A stretch of DNA of 64,000 nucleotides from Corynebacterium vitaeruminis (GCF_001054325.1 NZ_JVVM01000006.1:122672-186671); one strand, 5' to 3'. Positions 26,533 to 38,422 are shown, counted from the first letter of the stretch. Notes: generated by a model from the sequence alone, not told the origin. Translations and numbers: made by a program.

Positions 26533-27378
26533 ATGCTGCGTATTGCCGTGCCCAACAAGGGATCGCTGTCCGAGGCGGCAGTCGAGATTCTGAAGGAAGC
26601 TGGCTACCCGGGTCGAGGCGACTCCAAGAGCCTGACCATCCACGACGAAGCCAACGACATTGAGTTTTTCTTCCTTCGCCCGAAGGACATCCCGATCTAC
26701 GTTGGCAATGGCCATCTGGATTTGGGCATCACCGGCCGCGACTTGGCCGCTGACTCCCTGGCCCCGGTCGATGAGGTTCTGAAACTGGGCTTCGGCGCCT
26801 CAACCTTCCGCTACGCCGCTCCCGTCGACGAGGAGTGGACTGTGGAGGCCCTAGAGGGCAAGCGCATTGCCACCTCGTACCCGAACCTGGTGCGCGAGGA
26901 CCTGAAGGCTCGTGGCATTAACGCCACGGTCATTCGCCTTGATGGCGCGGTGGAGATTTCCATCCGCCTAGGTGTTGCCGATGTCATCGCCGATGTTGTC
27001 TCCACTGGCCGAACCCTGCGCAAGCAGGGACTGAAGCCTTTCGGCGATGTTTTGGTCAGCTCTGAGGCGGTTGTTGTCGGACGCAAGGGTGTGGAGGTCA
27101 CCGAGGAGCAGCAGGTGTTCCTGCGCCGTATGACCGGCATCCTCCACGCAAAGACATACCTGATGCTTGACTACAACATCCGTTCGTCTTCGCTGGAGGA
27201 AGCAACCAAGCTCACTCCGGGTCTATCCGGCCCGACTGTGTCGCCACTGGCTCACGAGGATTGGGTAGCAGTTCGCGCGCTGGTTCCAAAGGCGGAGGCC
27301 AACCCGCTCATGGACGCACTGGCAAAGATTGGTGCCGAGGCTATTTTGGCCTCCGACATCCGCATTGCGCGTATCTAG
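26533..27378 (+). CDS. hisG: ATP phosphoribosyltransferase (long form)
   Basis: HisG (281 residues) catalyses the first, committed step of histidine synthesis. It is the long form with a C-terminal ACT-like regulatory domain (from about residue 210, [16 protein letters not shown]), so histidine feedback is expected. The catalytic part shows [11 protein letters not shown] and [23 protein letters not shown], which holds the PRPP loop. An AGGAG site precedes the ATG. It is cotranscribed with hisE. Confidence 0.96.
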   Translation: MLRIAVPNKGSLSEAAVEILKEAGYPGRGDSKSLTIHDEANDIEFFFLRPKDIPIYVGNGHLDLGITGRDLAADSLAPVDEVLKLGFGASTFRYAAPVDEEWTVEALEGKRIATSYPNLVREDLKARGINATVIRLDGAVEISIRLGVADVIADVVSTGRTLRKQGLKPFGDVLVSSEAVVVGRKGVEVTEEQQVFLRRMTGILHAKTYLMLDYNIRSSSLEEATKLTPGLSGPTVSPLAHEDWVAVRALVPKAEANPLMDALAKIGAEAILASDIRIARI

Positions 27379-27426
27379 ATTGCGCAAATCCAGTGGGCAA
27401 CTGACCAGGGGCGTTTTCTCGCTTGT

Positions 27427-27440
27427 CTACGTCGACGTAG
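27427..27440. promoter_or_regulatory. 14-bp perfect palindrome upstream of aspA
   Basis: CTACGTCGACGTAG is a perfect palindrome in the 256-bp region between hisG and aspA. Just after it comes TAGTAGGGT, which could be a -10 region. A second inverted repeat, GGCGTAGT (27485-27492) and ACTACGCC (27517-27524), lies in the presumed leader. A repressor operator or a structured leader is possible. Confidence 0.4.
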
Positions 27441-27634
27441 GTAGTAGGGTGGACATTAGGAGTGCGCACGGCGTTAGCCGTACTGGCGTAGTCATTTGAT
27501 ACCTAGAAAAGTTGCAACTACGCCTGCGCTGTAGTTTTGGCTGTACAACAGCGTGATGTCACCAGCGTGATGCAACCAGTCGGCCACTAACTACGGCTCA
27601 TAAGACTGCACCTACTAGAAGGGATTACGTCCAC

Positions 27635-29083
27635 ATGTCCGCAACGCGTACCGAGGTCGACCTGCTTGGCTCGATGGAAGTTCCTGCAGAGGCTTATTAC
27701 GGTATCCACACCCTGCGTGCAATCGACAACTACCAAATCTCCGGCAAGACCATCAATGATGTGCCCGAGTTCATTCGCGGCATGGTGATGGTGAAGAAGG
27801 CCACGGCCATTGCCAACCAGCGCGTTCATACGCTGCCCAGCGATGTTGCAGAAATTATTGTTGCCGCATGTGATGAAATCCTGGAAAAGGGACGCTGCAT
27901 GGACCAGTTCCCAATCGATGTGTTCCAGGGCGGCGCTGGCACCAGCCTCAACATGAACACCAACGAGGTCATCGCAAACCTCGCACTGGAACTGCTCGGC
28001 CTGGAAAAGGGGCGCTACGACGTCATTCACCCCAATGATGACGTCAACCAGTGTCAGTCAACCAACGACGCTTACCCAACGGGTTTTCGTCTTGCTATCC
28101 ATATGTCGCTGCTGAGCCTGCAGAAGCACTTTGATTCCCTGGTTGAGGCGCTACACGCCAAGGGTGATGAATTCAATGACATCATCACAATGGGCCGCAC
28201 ACAACTGCAGGATGCCGTTCCCATGACCCTGGGACAGGTTTTCCACGCATTTGCCCACAACCTGGAGGAAGAACAGGAGTCCATCGCAACTGCGTCGGCA
28301 CGCCTGCTGCAAATCAACCTGGGAGCAACCGCTATCGGTACCGGTGTGAATGCGCCGGCGGGTTACCGCGAGGCCGTAACCCAGGCGCTGCGTGAGGTCA
28401 GTGGCTTTAAGGTGACCTCTGCAAAGGACCTGATTGAAGCCACCAGCGATACCGGCGCTTACGTCAGCGTGCATGCATGCCTGAAGCGTGCGGCCATGAA
28501 GATCTCCAAGATGTGCAACGACCTGCGCCTGCTGGCGTCGGGCCCGCGCGCCGGACTGAATGAAATCAACCTGCCGGAGCGTGCGGCCGGTTCATCGATT
28601 ATGCCGGCGAAGGTTAACCCGGTAATTCCTGAGGTCGCGAACCAGGCCTGCTTTAAGGTCTTCGGCAACGACGTGACCCTGACCTGGGCGGCCGAGGCCG
28701 GTCAGTTGCAGCTAAATGTTATGGAGCCCGTCATCGGCGCGTGCCTCTTCGAGTCAATCGAACTGCTGCGCAGCGCTACCGACACTCTGCGCGACAAGTG
28801 CATTACCGGCATCACCGCTAACCCGGACACCTGCCGCGGCTACGTGGAAAACTCCATCGGTATCGTGACCTACCTGAATCCGGTCATTGGCCACCACGAA
28901 GGCGATATGGTCGGTAAGGAGGCCGCGCGCACTGGTCGTTCCGTCCGCGACATTGTCCTCGAGCGCGGGCTGCTGGACGAGAAGGAGCTCGACCACGTCC
29001 TGAGCACCGAGAACCTCATGCACCCGGAATACCGCGGTAAACGATACGTAGCAGGGGAGTCTCGCCTCGACGACCTGGCTTAA
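27635..29083 (+). CDS. aspA: Aspartate ammonia-lyase (aspartase)
   Basis: A 482-residue member of the fumarase/aspartase superfamily that converts aspartate to fumarate and ammonia. The catalytic loop [11 protein letters not shown] lies at about residue 320. The N-terminal [22 protein letters not shown] and the segment [16 protein letters not shown] favour aspartase over fumarase C, although the two are close. The preceding 256-bp region is long and contains palindromes, so regulation by a repressor or leader is likely. The genes on both sides are not functionally tied to it. Confidence 0.9.
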   Translation: MSATRTEVDLLGSMEVPAEAYYGIHTLRAIDNYQISGKTINDVPEFIRGMVMVKKATAIANQRVHTLPSDVAEIIVAACDEILEKGRCMDQFPIDVFQGGAGTSLNMNTNEVIANLALELLGLEKGRYDVIHPNDDVNQCQSTNDAYPTGFRLAIHMSLLSLQKHFDSLVEALHAKGDEFNDIITMGRTQLQDAVPMTLGQVFHAFAHNLEEEQESIATASARLLQINLGATAIGTGVNAPAGYREAVTQALREVSGFKVTSAKDLIEATSDTGAYVSVHACLKRAAMKISKMCNDLRLLASGPRAGLNEINLPERAAGSSIMPAKVNPVIPEVANQACFKVFGNDVTLTWAAEAGQLQLNVMEPVIGACLFESIELLRSATDTLRDKCITGITANPDTCRGYVENSIGIVTYLNPVIGHHEGDMVGKEAARTGRSVRDIVLERGLLDEKELDHVLSTENLMHPEYRGKRYVAGESRLDDLA

Positions 29084-29293
29084 GGCGGTTGCCGGTTGCT
29101 TTATGTGGGAGCCGGTTGCCCCACGAAGGGACTTGCCACGGCGTAACCTTTTGTCGTCTGCGGAGGGCTGGCTGTCTACTTAGGGCTAGCCGCAGCCACG
29201 TGACCCCCTGCGCAAGGTGGCCACACAGAAACTGACTAGGTTTATGGCAAAAAGTTGGAAGTAAATTTCATTCACCTGTCATAAACTAGGTCA

Positions 29294-31223
<1,930 letters not shown>

Positions 31224-31319
31224 TACCGCCGCTTCGCGCTGGGAGGTGTAGCCGTCGTAAAGCGTGATACGACACACGGTCTAAATCGACCAAGCGACAA
31301 CAGCGGCGGACCCAATGGG

Positions 31320-31325
31320 TAGTCT
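31320..31325 (+). promoter_or_regulatory. Putative -10 box for arc/mpa
   Basis: TAGTCT lies 7 nt before the ATG at 31333, with no Shine-Dalgarno between them. It suggests a leaderless transcript and that the ATG at 31315, inside the promoter, is not used. Confidence 0.45.
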
Positions 31326-31332
31326 GGGGTAC

Positions 31333-32910
31333 ATGACAACGCCGTCTGACAAAATCCGTGATCTAGAGCAGAAGAACTACAACCTCGGCATTCGTAATAG
31401 TCGCCTGGTTGAGCTGTTGCGAGACTCCCGTAACAAGCTAGAGCTACTGCGGCAGGACATGGAGGACATGCTGGAGCCGCCTAGCACGTACGGGATTTTC
31501 CTTAAGCCGGGGCCGGAGAAAGGCACGGCAGAGGTGTTTACCGGTAATCGTCGGATGCGTCTGAGGGTGCAACCGGAGATTAATGAGCGGGCGCTTCGGC
31601 CGGGCGCGCAGGTGCGTCTGAATGAGGGCTCGATAATCGTGGAGGACTGCGGTTATCCGGAAAGTGGCGATATCGCCAATGTCCGCGAGGTGCTGCCGGA
31701 TCGGGAGCGCATTTTGGCCTCGGATACCCACGGCGAGGAATTTGTGGTGTCGCTGGCGGGGGATTTGTCGCCGAAGCCGGGGGACTCGGTGATGATTGAC
31801 CGCAAGTCGGGCTACGCGTTTGAGGTCATTCCGAAGTCCGAGGTGGAAAACCTGGTACTGGAAGAGGTACCGGATGTCACCTACACGGATATCGGCGGTC
31901 TGGATAGTCAGATTGAGCAGATTCACGACGCCGTGGAGATGCCATTCCTGCAGCCAGAGCTGTTTGAGCAGTACAACCTGCGTCCGCCGAAGGGCGTACT
32001 GCTGTACGGTCCTCCCGGCAACGGTAAGACGCTGATTGCCAAGGCTGTGGCTAATTCGTTGGCACGCAAAATTGCGCTGTCCCGGGGTAAGAGTGAAGCG
32101 GAGGCGCAGCGGGCGCAGTCGTACTTCTTGAATGTCAAGGGTCCGGAGCTGCTGAACAAGTTCGTCGGTGAGACGGAGCGTCAGATTCGTTTGATTTTCG
32201 ACCGTGCCCGTGACATTGCTGAGGATGGCAAGCCGGTTATTGTCTTTTTCGACGAGATGGACTCGATTTTCCGCACTCGTGGTTCGGGTATCTCCTCGGA
32301 TATGGAAAACACTGTGGTTCCGCAGCTGCTCAGTGAGCTCGACGGTGTGGAGGGACTGGAAAACGTCATCGTGATCGGTGCCACCAACCGCGAGGAAATG
32401 ATCGACCCGGCAATTCTGCGCCCGGGACGCCTGGATGTGAAGATTCGCATTGAGCGTCCGAATGAGACTGCGGCGAAGGATATCTTCCGCAAGTACTTGA
32501 CTCCGGAGCTGCCGTACAACGCGGCCGAGGTAGAGGCTCACGGTGGGGTGGAGCAGAATGTGGCACACCTCATTGATCAGGTCGTTGAGCGGATGTACGC
32601 CAAGACGGCAGAAAATGAGTATGTGCGGATTCGCTATGCAGATGGCACCAGCGAGATTATGTACTACCGCGATTTCAACTCCGGCGCGATGATCTCCAAC
32701 ATCGTCGACCGCGCGAAGAAGTCCGCCATCAAGTCGGTTATCGCCGGTGGCGAGGCGGGAATTAGCTTGGACCATCTGCTGTCCGCCGTGGCGGAAGAGT
32801 TCGCACAAAACGAGGACTTGCCGAATACCTCGAACCCGGATGAGTGGGCTCGTATCTCCGGCCGCCCAACCTCGCGGGTTGCCTCGGTTGAGGTGATTCA
32901 CCATGGCTAA
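31333..32910 (+). CDS. arc: AAA ATPase of the pupylation pathway (ARC/Mpa)
   Basis: ARC/Mpa (525 residues) forms a hexameric ring that recognises Pup and unfolds tagged proteins. Domains in order: N-terminal coiled coil (about 1-50), double OB domain (about 55-185), AAA domain with Walker A GPPGNGKT at 226-233 and Walker B VFFDEMDS with Asp307. Mycobacterial Mpa ends in a Gln-Tyr-Leu motif that docks into the 20S proteasome. Here the C-terminus is SVEVIHHG, so the docking tail is absent, which fits the lack of proteasome genes. The last 8 nt overlap dop. Corynebacterial ARC is known to act without a proteasome, for example on ferritin. Confidence 0.94.
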   Translation: MTTPSDKIRDLEQKNYNLGIRNSRLVELLRDSRNKLELLRQDMEDMLEPPSTYGIFLKPGPEKGTAEVFTGNRRMRLRVQPEINERALRPGAQVRLNEGSIIVEDCGYPESGDIANVREVLPDRERILASDTHGEEFVVSLAGDLSPKPGDSVMIDRKSGYAFEVIPKSEVENLVLEEVPDVTYTDIGGLDSQIEQIHDAVEMPFLQPELFEQYNLRPPKGVLLYGPPGNGKTLIAKAVANSLARKIALSRGKSEAEAQRAQSYFLNVKGPELLNKFVGETERQIRLIFDRARDIAEDGKPVIVFFDEMDSIFRTRGSGISSDMENTVVPQLLSELDGVEGLENVIVIGATNREEMIDPAILRPGRLDVKIRIERPNETAAKDIFRKYLTPELPYNAAEVEAHGGVEQNVAHLIDQVVERMYAKTAENEYVRIRYADGTSEIMYYRDFNSGAMISNIVDRAKKSAIKSVIAGGEAGISLDHLLSAVAEEFAQNEDLPNTSNPDEWARISGRPTSRVASVEVIHHG

Positions 32911-34480
32911 TTCCGCTGCAAACCCCGCACAGCCGAGCCGCTTCTTCGGCACTGAAATTGAGTACGGGATTTCCAGCCCGGATAATCCGGATGTAAGCCC
33001 GATTCTCACCTCCACGCAAGCAGTGCTGGCTTTCGCACACGAGCAGGAGGAGGGCCTGTCGGGGCGTATCCGCTGGGACTACGCGCCGGAGTCACCACTG
33101 CGCGACAGCCGTGGCTTTGACCTGCGCCGCTACCACCAACCGCCAATCGTTGACCCGAACGCCGTCGGTGCCGCAAACCTGCTGGTCCAAAACGGTGCCC
33201 GTTTCTACGTCGACCACGCTCACCCGGAGTACTCCTCGCCGGAAACAGCAACTGCTCGCGAGGCGGTCATCGCCGACCGTGCAGGGGACAAGATTATGCT
33301 GCGCGCAGCTCAGCTTGCCGCTGAAGCCACCGACACCGAGGGCAATCCCGGACCGACGCTGAAGCTTTACCGCAACAATGTCGATGGCAAGGGTGCTTCC
33401 TACGGCGCCCACGAGAATTACCTCTTCTCCCGGGAAACCGAGTTCGATGACATCGTCGCCGGTCTGACGCCGTTTTTCGTCACCCGCCAGGTGTTCACGG
33501 GCGCTGGTCGCGTTGGCCTGGGCCAGACGGGGCAGGAGTCGGGCTTCCAGATATCACAGCGCGCAGACTACATCGAGACCGAAGTCTCGCTGGAGACCAC
33601 GTTGAACCGCGGCATCATTAACACCCGCGACGAGCCGCACGCTGACTCCGATCGATTCCGCCGCCTGCACGTCATCATCGGTGATGCCAACATGAGCGAG
33701 GTCGCCACCTACCTCAAGTTGGGCACCACCGGCCTGGTCATTGATGCCATCGAGGACGGCGTGCGTTTCGACGATCTGCAGCTCCGCAACCCCGTCGAGG
33801 CCGTCCATAAGGTCTCCCGGGACCTGACCTGCACTGAGAAGCTGCAGCTGGCTGACCATGTCACATGGATGTCTGCGGTGGAAATGCAGTACGAGTACCT
33901 GCGTCGCGTTGAGAGTTACGACCAGCAGGGCGACGTCGTCAAGCTCTGGCGTGAAGTGCTCGACGTGCTTGCCGACGACCCCCGAAAGGCAGCCCACCTG
34001 CTGGATTGGGTAGCAAAGTACAACCTCATGGAGGGCCTGCGTAACCGCCTTGGCGCGGGTTGGGACCACCCTAAGTTGGCGCTGATTGATATTCAGTACT
34101 CGGATATTGACCCGGCTCGTGGGCTGTACCATGCGCTGGTGCGCCGTGGCTCGATGCGCACGCTGGTGACCGAGGAAGAGGTTGACCGCGCGGTTGAATT
34201 CGCGCCGGAGTCCACACGTGCGTATGTGCGCGGTGGCATTTTGCGCCGCTTTGGCAAGGACGTCGTTGCGGGCAGTTGGACCAGCTTAGTGGTGGACACT
34301 TCGGGGGTGTATCGACGCACTCGTGACGTGGAGTCGCCGGGAATTACGCTGGCCTACATTACGCTGGATGAAGTTGACCGCTGCACTGCCGCTGATTGCG
34401 GTGAGGTGTTGGAGTCGGCGGAGACAGTGGCCGAGGTGGTCGAGCATCTGCGTACGCTCGGGGCTGTCCGCGAACAATAG
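32903..34480 (+). CDS. dop: Deamidase/depupylase Dop
   Basis: Dop (525 residues) deamidates the C-terminal Gln of Pup to Glu and removes Pup from targets. It is a glutamine-synthetase-fold protein. The N-terminal FFGTEIEYGI, with the metal-binding Glu, and the central RDEPHADSDRFRRLH are present. It overlaps arc by 8 nt and thus is translationally coupled. The paralogue PafA follows after pup. Since this Pup ends in Gln, Dop activity is required. Dop is distinguished from PafA by its closer match to the Dop-type N-terminus and its position before pup. Confidence 0.95.
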   Translation: MANSAANPAQPSRFFGTEIEYGISSPDNPDVSPILTSTQAVLAFAHEQEEGLSGRIRWDYAPESPLRDSRGFDLRRYHQPPIVDPNAVGAANLLVQNGARFYVDHAHPEYSSPETATAREAVIADRAGDKIMLRAAQLAAEATDTEGNPGPTLKLYRNNVDGKGASYGAHENYLFSRETEFDDIVAGLTPFFVTRQVFTGAGRVGLGQTGQESGFQISQRADYIETEVSLETTLNRGIINTRDEPHADSDRFRRLHVIIGDANMSEVATYLKLGTTGLVIDAIEDGVRFDDLQLRNPVEAVHKVSRDLTCTEKLQLADHVTWMSAVEMQYEYLRRVESYDQQGDVVKLWREVLDVLADDPRKAAHLLDWVAKYNLMEGLRNRLGAGWDHPKLALIDIQYSDIDPARGLYHALVRRGSMRTLVTEEEVDRAVEFAPESTRAYVRGGILRRFGKDVVAGSWTSLVVDTSGVYRRTRDVESPGITLAYITLDEVDRCTAADCGEVLESAETVAEVVEHLRTLGAVREQ

Positions 34481-34570
34481 ACACGCGCAGTACGGTGGCG
34501 CTTGCACAGGCGCACACAGAGCCGTAGTAGCGCAGTAATACTCAAAAGATTTTCTTGAAGGAGCAACAAC

Positions 34571-34765
34571 ATGGCTGGTAACACTCAGGTCTACGGCGGC
34601 GGTTCCGGCGGAGGCGACGAGGAAGAGTTCGGCGAGGTTGCTGGCGGCGGTCAGGCACAGGAGCACGTTGCAGCTGCTGACGACCTGTTGGATGAAATTG
34701 ATGGCCTGCTGGAGAACAACGCCGAGGAGTTCGTGCGTTCGTACGTCCAGAAGGGTGGCCAGTAA
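34571..34765 (+). CDS. pup: Prokaryotic ubiquitin-like protein Pup
   Basis: Pup (64 residues) is the small, disordered protein tag attached to Lys residues. It ends in GGQ, the standard deamidation substrate; Dop converts the Gln to Glu. The C-terminal half has the helix-forming part (DDLLDEIDGLLENNAEEFV) that binds the ARC/Mpa coiled coil. The N-terminus has a Gly-rich run. A GAAGGAG site precedes the ATG. pafA begins 3 nt after its stop; in mycobacteria the proteasome genes prcB and prcA follow pup, and here they do not. Confidence 0.97.
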   Translation: MAGNTQVYGGGSGGGDEEEFGEVAGGGQAQEHVAAADDLLDEIDGLLENNAEEFVRSYVQKGGQ

Positions 34766-34768
34766 GAA

Positions 34769-36319
34769 GTGACTGACCAGCAGGTAGAGCAGCAGACACC
34801 GGAGGCGACACCGGGCTCGGAATCGGAATCAACACCGACACCGGAACCGGCACAGGCGCTGACCCGACGCATCACCGGCATTGAAACCGAGTTCGGCATC
34901 ACTCTGACGCTGGATGGCTCGCGCCGTCTGGGGCCGGATGAGATTGCCCGCTACATGTTCCGCCCGGTGATCGCCAAGTACGGGGCGACCAACATTTTCA
35001 CCCACAATGCTGGTCGTATGTACCTGGATGTCGGTAGCCACCCGGAGTACGCCACCGCTGAGTGCGATTCGGTCTCGCAGCTGGTCGCGTACGACCGCTC
35101 GGGAGAGGTCATCTTAAACGAACTCGCCGAAAAGGCTGAAGCAGAGCTTGCCGACGAGGGCGTCGGTGGCAAGGTCTACCTGCTGAAGAACAACGTTGAT
35201 ACCGTCGGTAACTCCTACGGCTGTCACGAGAACTACCTGGTTGGTCGCGAAATGGGATTGAAGTCCCTGTCCAAGCTGCTGCTGCCGTTCTTGGTGACGC
35301 GACAGCTCATTTGCGGTGCTGGCAAGATTTTCCTGCCGTACCCGACCTCGCCGTATCACAACGATCCGATTCAGTACTGCTTCTCGCAGCGCGCGGATCA
35401 TGTGTGGGAGGGTGTCTCCAGTGCAACGACGCGCTCCCGGCCAATCATTAACACTCGAGATGAGCCACACGCGGACTCCAACCGGTTCCGCCGTCTGCAC
35501 GTCATCGTGGGTGACTCCAATATGAGTGAGACCACGACCGCCCTCAAGATCGGCTCCACCCAGCTGGTACTGGAGATGATTGAAGCCGGCGTGAAGTTGC
35601 CGGACTTCGAGGTCGCGAACGAAATTAAGTCCATCCGCGCGGTGAGCCGCGATATGACCGGCAAGGCCGAGATTCCGCTGCGCAGTGGCGAAACCGCCAC
35701 CGCGCTGCAGATTCAGCGTGCGTTCCTGGACGCGGCCACTGAGTGGCTGAAGGTTCGCAACGAAAACATGGTCAATGAGGGCAAGGGCATCGCCGGTGCC
35801 GGCACTTCCAACGAGGAGATGGGCCGCATTGTCGAACTGTGGGGTCGCGCGCTGGATGCCGTGGAAACCGGTGACTGGTCTCTCATTGAGCACGATATTG
35901 ACTGGGCCATTAAGTACTCGCTGATGAAGCGCTACCTGGACCGCGGCTTAACGCTGGAGAATCCCAAGCTTCATCAGATTGACTTGGCCTACCACGACAT
36001 CCGTCCCGGCCGCGGTATCTTCCGCGCACTGGAAGCCCGCGGCATTGCCTCGCGGTGGATTACCGATGAGCAGGTCGCTGAGGCCGTCCGCATCGCACCA
36101 CCAACTACCCGCGCAAAGCTGCGCGGCGATTTCCTCGTCGCGGCTGAGGACTCCGGCCTGAAGACTGTTGTGGACTGGACACACCTGAAGATCACCGGCG
36201 ATGATCCCATCTCCACGATGCTCGGCGACCCGTTTGCCACGGAAAACGATGAGGTCAATGAGATGATTGAGATTCTGACGGCTGCGAAGAAGACCTCGGA
36301 TACGCAGCCGGAAAACTAG
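34769..36319 (+). CDS. pafA: Pup--protein ligase PafA
   Basis: PafA (516 residues) attaches deamidated Pup to substrate lysines using ATP. The glutamine-synthetase-type core starts at RRITGIETEFGI (about residue 35) and holds NTRDEPHADSNRFRRLH and further family motifs. The first 34 residues are an extra Gln/Glu/Thr/Pro-rich segment that the usual PafA start lacks; the GTG at 34769 is the only reasonable start in that stretch. It follows pup by 3 nt, with AAGAAG just upstream. Confidence 0.94.
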   Translation: MTDQQVEQQTPEATPGSESESTPTPEPAQALTRRITGIETEFGITLTLDGSRRLGPDEIARYMFRPVIAKYGATNIFTHNAGRMYLDVGSHPEYATAECDSVSQLVAYDRSGEVILNELAEKAEAELADEGVGGKVYLLKNNVDTVGNSYGCHENYLVGREMGLKSLSKLLLPFLVTRQLICGAGKIFLPYPTSPYHNDPIQYCFSQRADHVWEGVSSATTRSRPIINTRDEPHADSNRFRRLHVIVGDSNMSETTTALKIGSTQLVLEMIEAGVKLPDFEVANEIKSIRAVSRDMTGKAEIPLRSGETATALQIQRAFLDAATEWLKVRNENMVNEGKGIAGAGTSNEEMGRIVELWGRALDAVETGDWSLIEHDIDWAIKYSLMKRYLDRGLTLENPKLHQIDLAYHDIRPGRGIFRALEARGIASRWITDEQVAEAVRIAPPTTRAKLRGDFLVAAEDSGLKTVVDWTHLKITGDDPISTMLGDPFATENDEVNEMIEILTAAKKTSDTQPEN

Positions 36320-36362
36320 TTCCGTCCCAGGAAACCGCCCCAGGAAAAGGAGCCCCACAGTC

Positions 36363-37391
36363 GTGTCTGTCCCACCTGTATCGGAAAGTCTCGGAACCGC
36401 CGCGATCAGTGAGAACCAACGTCAGGTTCAGTTACTGTTGGCGCTTGCCGACGACACCGGGTGGGTAAGCGAGTCGTGGATCTCCAAAAATGTCGAGGGT
36501 TACGCTCGTGTTTCCGAGGATTCTCGGGCTCGATACTTACGTGCGGACACCGCAGCACTCCTGGCCGCCGGGGTCCCGGTGGAGGTTTCGTCGTCAAGCG
36601 CGGGCGATAAGGTCAAACGCCTGCGCCTGAACAGGCTGCGGTGGCCCCAGCACGACCCCGAGTTCACTGAAGCGGAGGCTTCGGTGGTGTTCCAGGCGGC
36701 GAATGCGGCGTTTGGTTCGGAGGAGCTGAGTTCGACGGCTGTGGCGGCGTGGCGGAAGCTCGCGTCGTTTGCGCAGCGCAGCGCCATTGCGAAGCCGGAT
36801 GAGTCGGTGGTGGTAGCCGATGCGGTGGATATGAGTCGGGCGGATTTCAGCACGCTGCTGACCGCAATGACCTCGCCGCGGCGGACGGTGGAGATGTGGT
36901 ACTCCCGCCAGTACGGCGTGGATGATGAACTGCGCACGCTGGAGCCTTGGGGTTTGATTAACCTGCGCGGACGCTTTTATGTGCTGGGTTTTGATCCGCA
37001 GCGTGAGGCGGCACGTATGTTCCGGCTCAGCCGTATCCGCGATGTGTCGGATACGGGAACGTCGGCGACGCAGCCCATGCCCGAGGGTGACTTGCAACAG
37101 ATTGCGGAAGAGATGTTGCACCGCGGTGGGAAGACGTATCAGGCGGTCGTCCGTATTACCCCGAATACCTGCGCTGATGTCGTGATGAAAGCGACAGCGC
37201 TGGGGAAGGGCCGCTACGAATTGCCAGCGGCACCTGTGAGCGAGATTGTGTCCACAGGTTTGAGTTACGCACCGGATTTGATCGTGGAAACACCTGAAGA
37301 GGCACGGTCGGAAATTATTGCTCGGTTGGAGCAGGTACTTGCTCGCCATGGCGGATTGAACACCACGGACGACACTCTGGAGGGCAACTAA
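36363..37391 (+). CDS. pafB: WYL-domain regulator PafB
   Basis: PafB (342 residues) forms with PafC a transcription activator of the DNA-damage response in mycobacteria that does not use the SOS repressor. The N-terminal part (about 15-80) is a helix-turn-helix (DDTGWVSESWISKNV). The middle carries the WYL core (VEMWYSRQYG, LEPWGLINLRGRFYVLGFD) that may sense nucleic acid. It starts with GTG at 36363 and its stop overlaps the pafC start by one base (TAATG). Position after pafA matches Rv2096c. Confidence 0.9.
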   Translation: MSVPPVSESLGTAAISENQRQVQLLLALADDTGWVSESWISKNVEGYARVSEDSRARYLRADTAALLAAGVPVEVSSSSAGDKVKRLRLNRLRWPQHDPEFTEAEASVVFQAANAAFGSEELSSTAVAAWRKLASFAQRSAIAKPDESVVVADAVDMSRADFSTLLTAMTSPRRTVEMWYSRQYGVDDELRTLEPWGLINLRGRFYVLGFDPQREAARMFRLSRIRDVSDTGTSATQPMPEGDLQQIAEEMLHRGGKTYQAVVRITPNTCADVVMKATALGKGRYELPAAPVSEIVSTGLSYAPDLIVETPEEARSEIIARLEQVLARHGGLNTTDDTLEGN

Positions 37392-38422
37392 TGACAGTGC
37401 ATGCAGCCCGAGAACTAGACGCGAATGTCAGCGTCGACGAGATGTTAGCGGTCGTACCGTACTTTTCGCAGCATCGCTCAATGACAGAGGCTGCTACCGA
37501 ACTGGCAATCCCTTTCGCCCGAATTCGGGCCATTGTCGAGCAGATTGCCGATATTGACCAGCCGGGACTCCTCGGAGTGCGCGCTTTTGAAGTTGATTAC
37601 CGCAACAACTTTGACGTCCGCATACGCCCTCAGGCGACGGTGCTCAGCCAGCCGCGTGCGCTCACAGCCGAGGAAACCGCGACTTTGCTGCTCATCCTGG
37701 AAACCATCGAGGACTCCGCAGCAGCCACCTCTTCCGAGGCCGCGCAGACGGCCGCGACAAAGCTCCGCAGTGCCCTGGGGACGAACGTTCCCATCATCGA
37801 TTCGACCGCCGCAGAGGATGGCAAGGCCTTTGCCTTTGCAGAGCAGATTTACTCCGCGCTGCATCAGCGCAAGGTACTGAAGGTGCGTTACCGGAATGCC
37901 TCAGGGCAGGTTTCAGTCCGTGAACTTGACTGCGTCAACGTTTATACAGTTGAGTCCACGACGTACCTCCGCGCCGTCGACCGGGCGCAGGAAGACAGCC
38001 ATCAGAAGAGTTTCCGTGTCGACCGCCTCGAGGCCGCCGAGGTCCTCGACATTCCCGCCGCTTTCCACCGCCCAGAGCCCGTCGATATCCGTGATCCGCA
38101 CGCCTTTGGCGCGGAAACGGGGACGTCCGAATGGGCGAGTGTGCTTATCGACGCCGATGCCACCTGGATCGCAGACTATGAACCGGTCTTCTTCACCGGA
38201 GATGAGGGAGAAGAAGAGGATACCGAACCGGTCTCTGACCAAGGCTTAGGGCAGTCGGAATTTGCCGCTGACGTGCCCATGTCCGACCTGGCAGCAACAG
38301 TCTCCTTTGTGCTCCGCCGTTCACCGAGCGTAAAAGTCACTGAGCCCCTAAAATTGAAAAACGCCGTTGTTGCGCGAGCTTCCGAAGCTTTGGCAGAGTA
38401 TGGTCGAAACGACAAAGCTTAA
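37391..38422 (+). CDS. pafC: WYL-domain regulator PafC
   Basis: PafC (343 residues) is the partner of PafB. The N-terminal helix-turn-helix (about 15-60) and a WYL domain (LKVRYRNASGQVSVRELDCVNVYTVE at about 163-187, then RSPS) are present. The middle has an acidic stretch (EGEEEDTEPVS) near residue 275. The start ATG is shared with the pafB stop, so they are likely made in equal amounts. It is followed by tatA after 74 nt. Confidence 0.88.
   Translation: MTVHAARELDANVSVDEMLAVVPYFSQHRSMTEAATELAIPFARIRAIVEQIADIDQPGLLGVRAFEVDYRNNFDVRIRPQATVLSQPRALTAEETATLLLILETIEDSAAATSSEAAQTAATKLRSALGTNVPIIDSTAAEDGKAFAFAEQIYSALHQRKVLKVRYRNASGQVSVRELDCVNVYTVESTTYLRAVDRAQEDSHQKSFRVDRLEAAEVLDIPAAFHRPEPVDIRDPHAFGAETGTSEWASVLIDADATWIADYEPVFFTGDEGEEEDTEPVSDQGLGQSEFAADVPMSDLAATVSFVLRRSPSVKVTEPLKLKNAVVARASEALAEYGRNDKA

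Noticed and set aside
27635..29083. Fumarase C instead of aspartase
   Set aside because: The superfamily loop is shared, but the N-terminal and central stretches fit aspartase better; a residue-level alignment would settle it.
29084..29293. Terminator or repeat element after aspA
   Set aside because: GCCGGTTGC occurs twice and a weak GTGGG/CCCAC stem exists, but neither is strong enough to call.
31444..33015. Long minus-strand open frame opposite arc and dop (523 codons)
   Set aside because: It lies across two well-supported genes, is rich in Arg and His in the way antisense frames are, and shows no domain.
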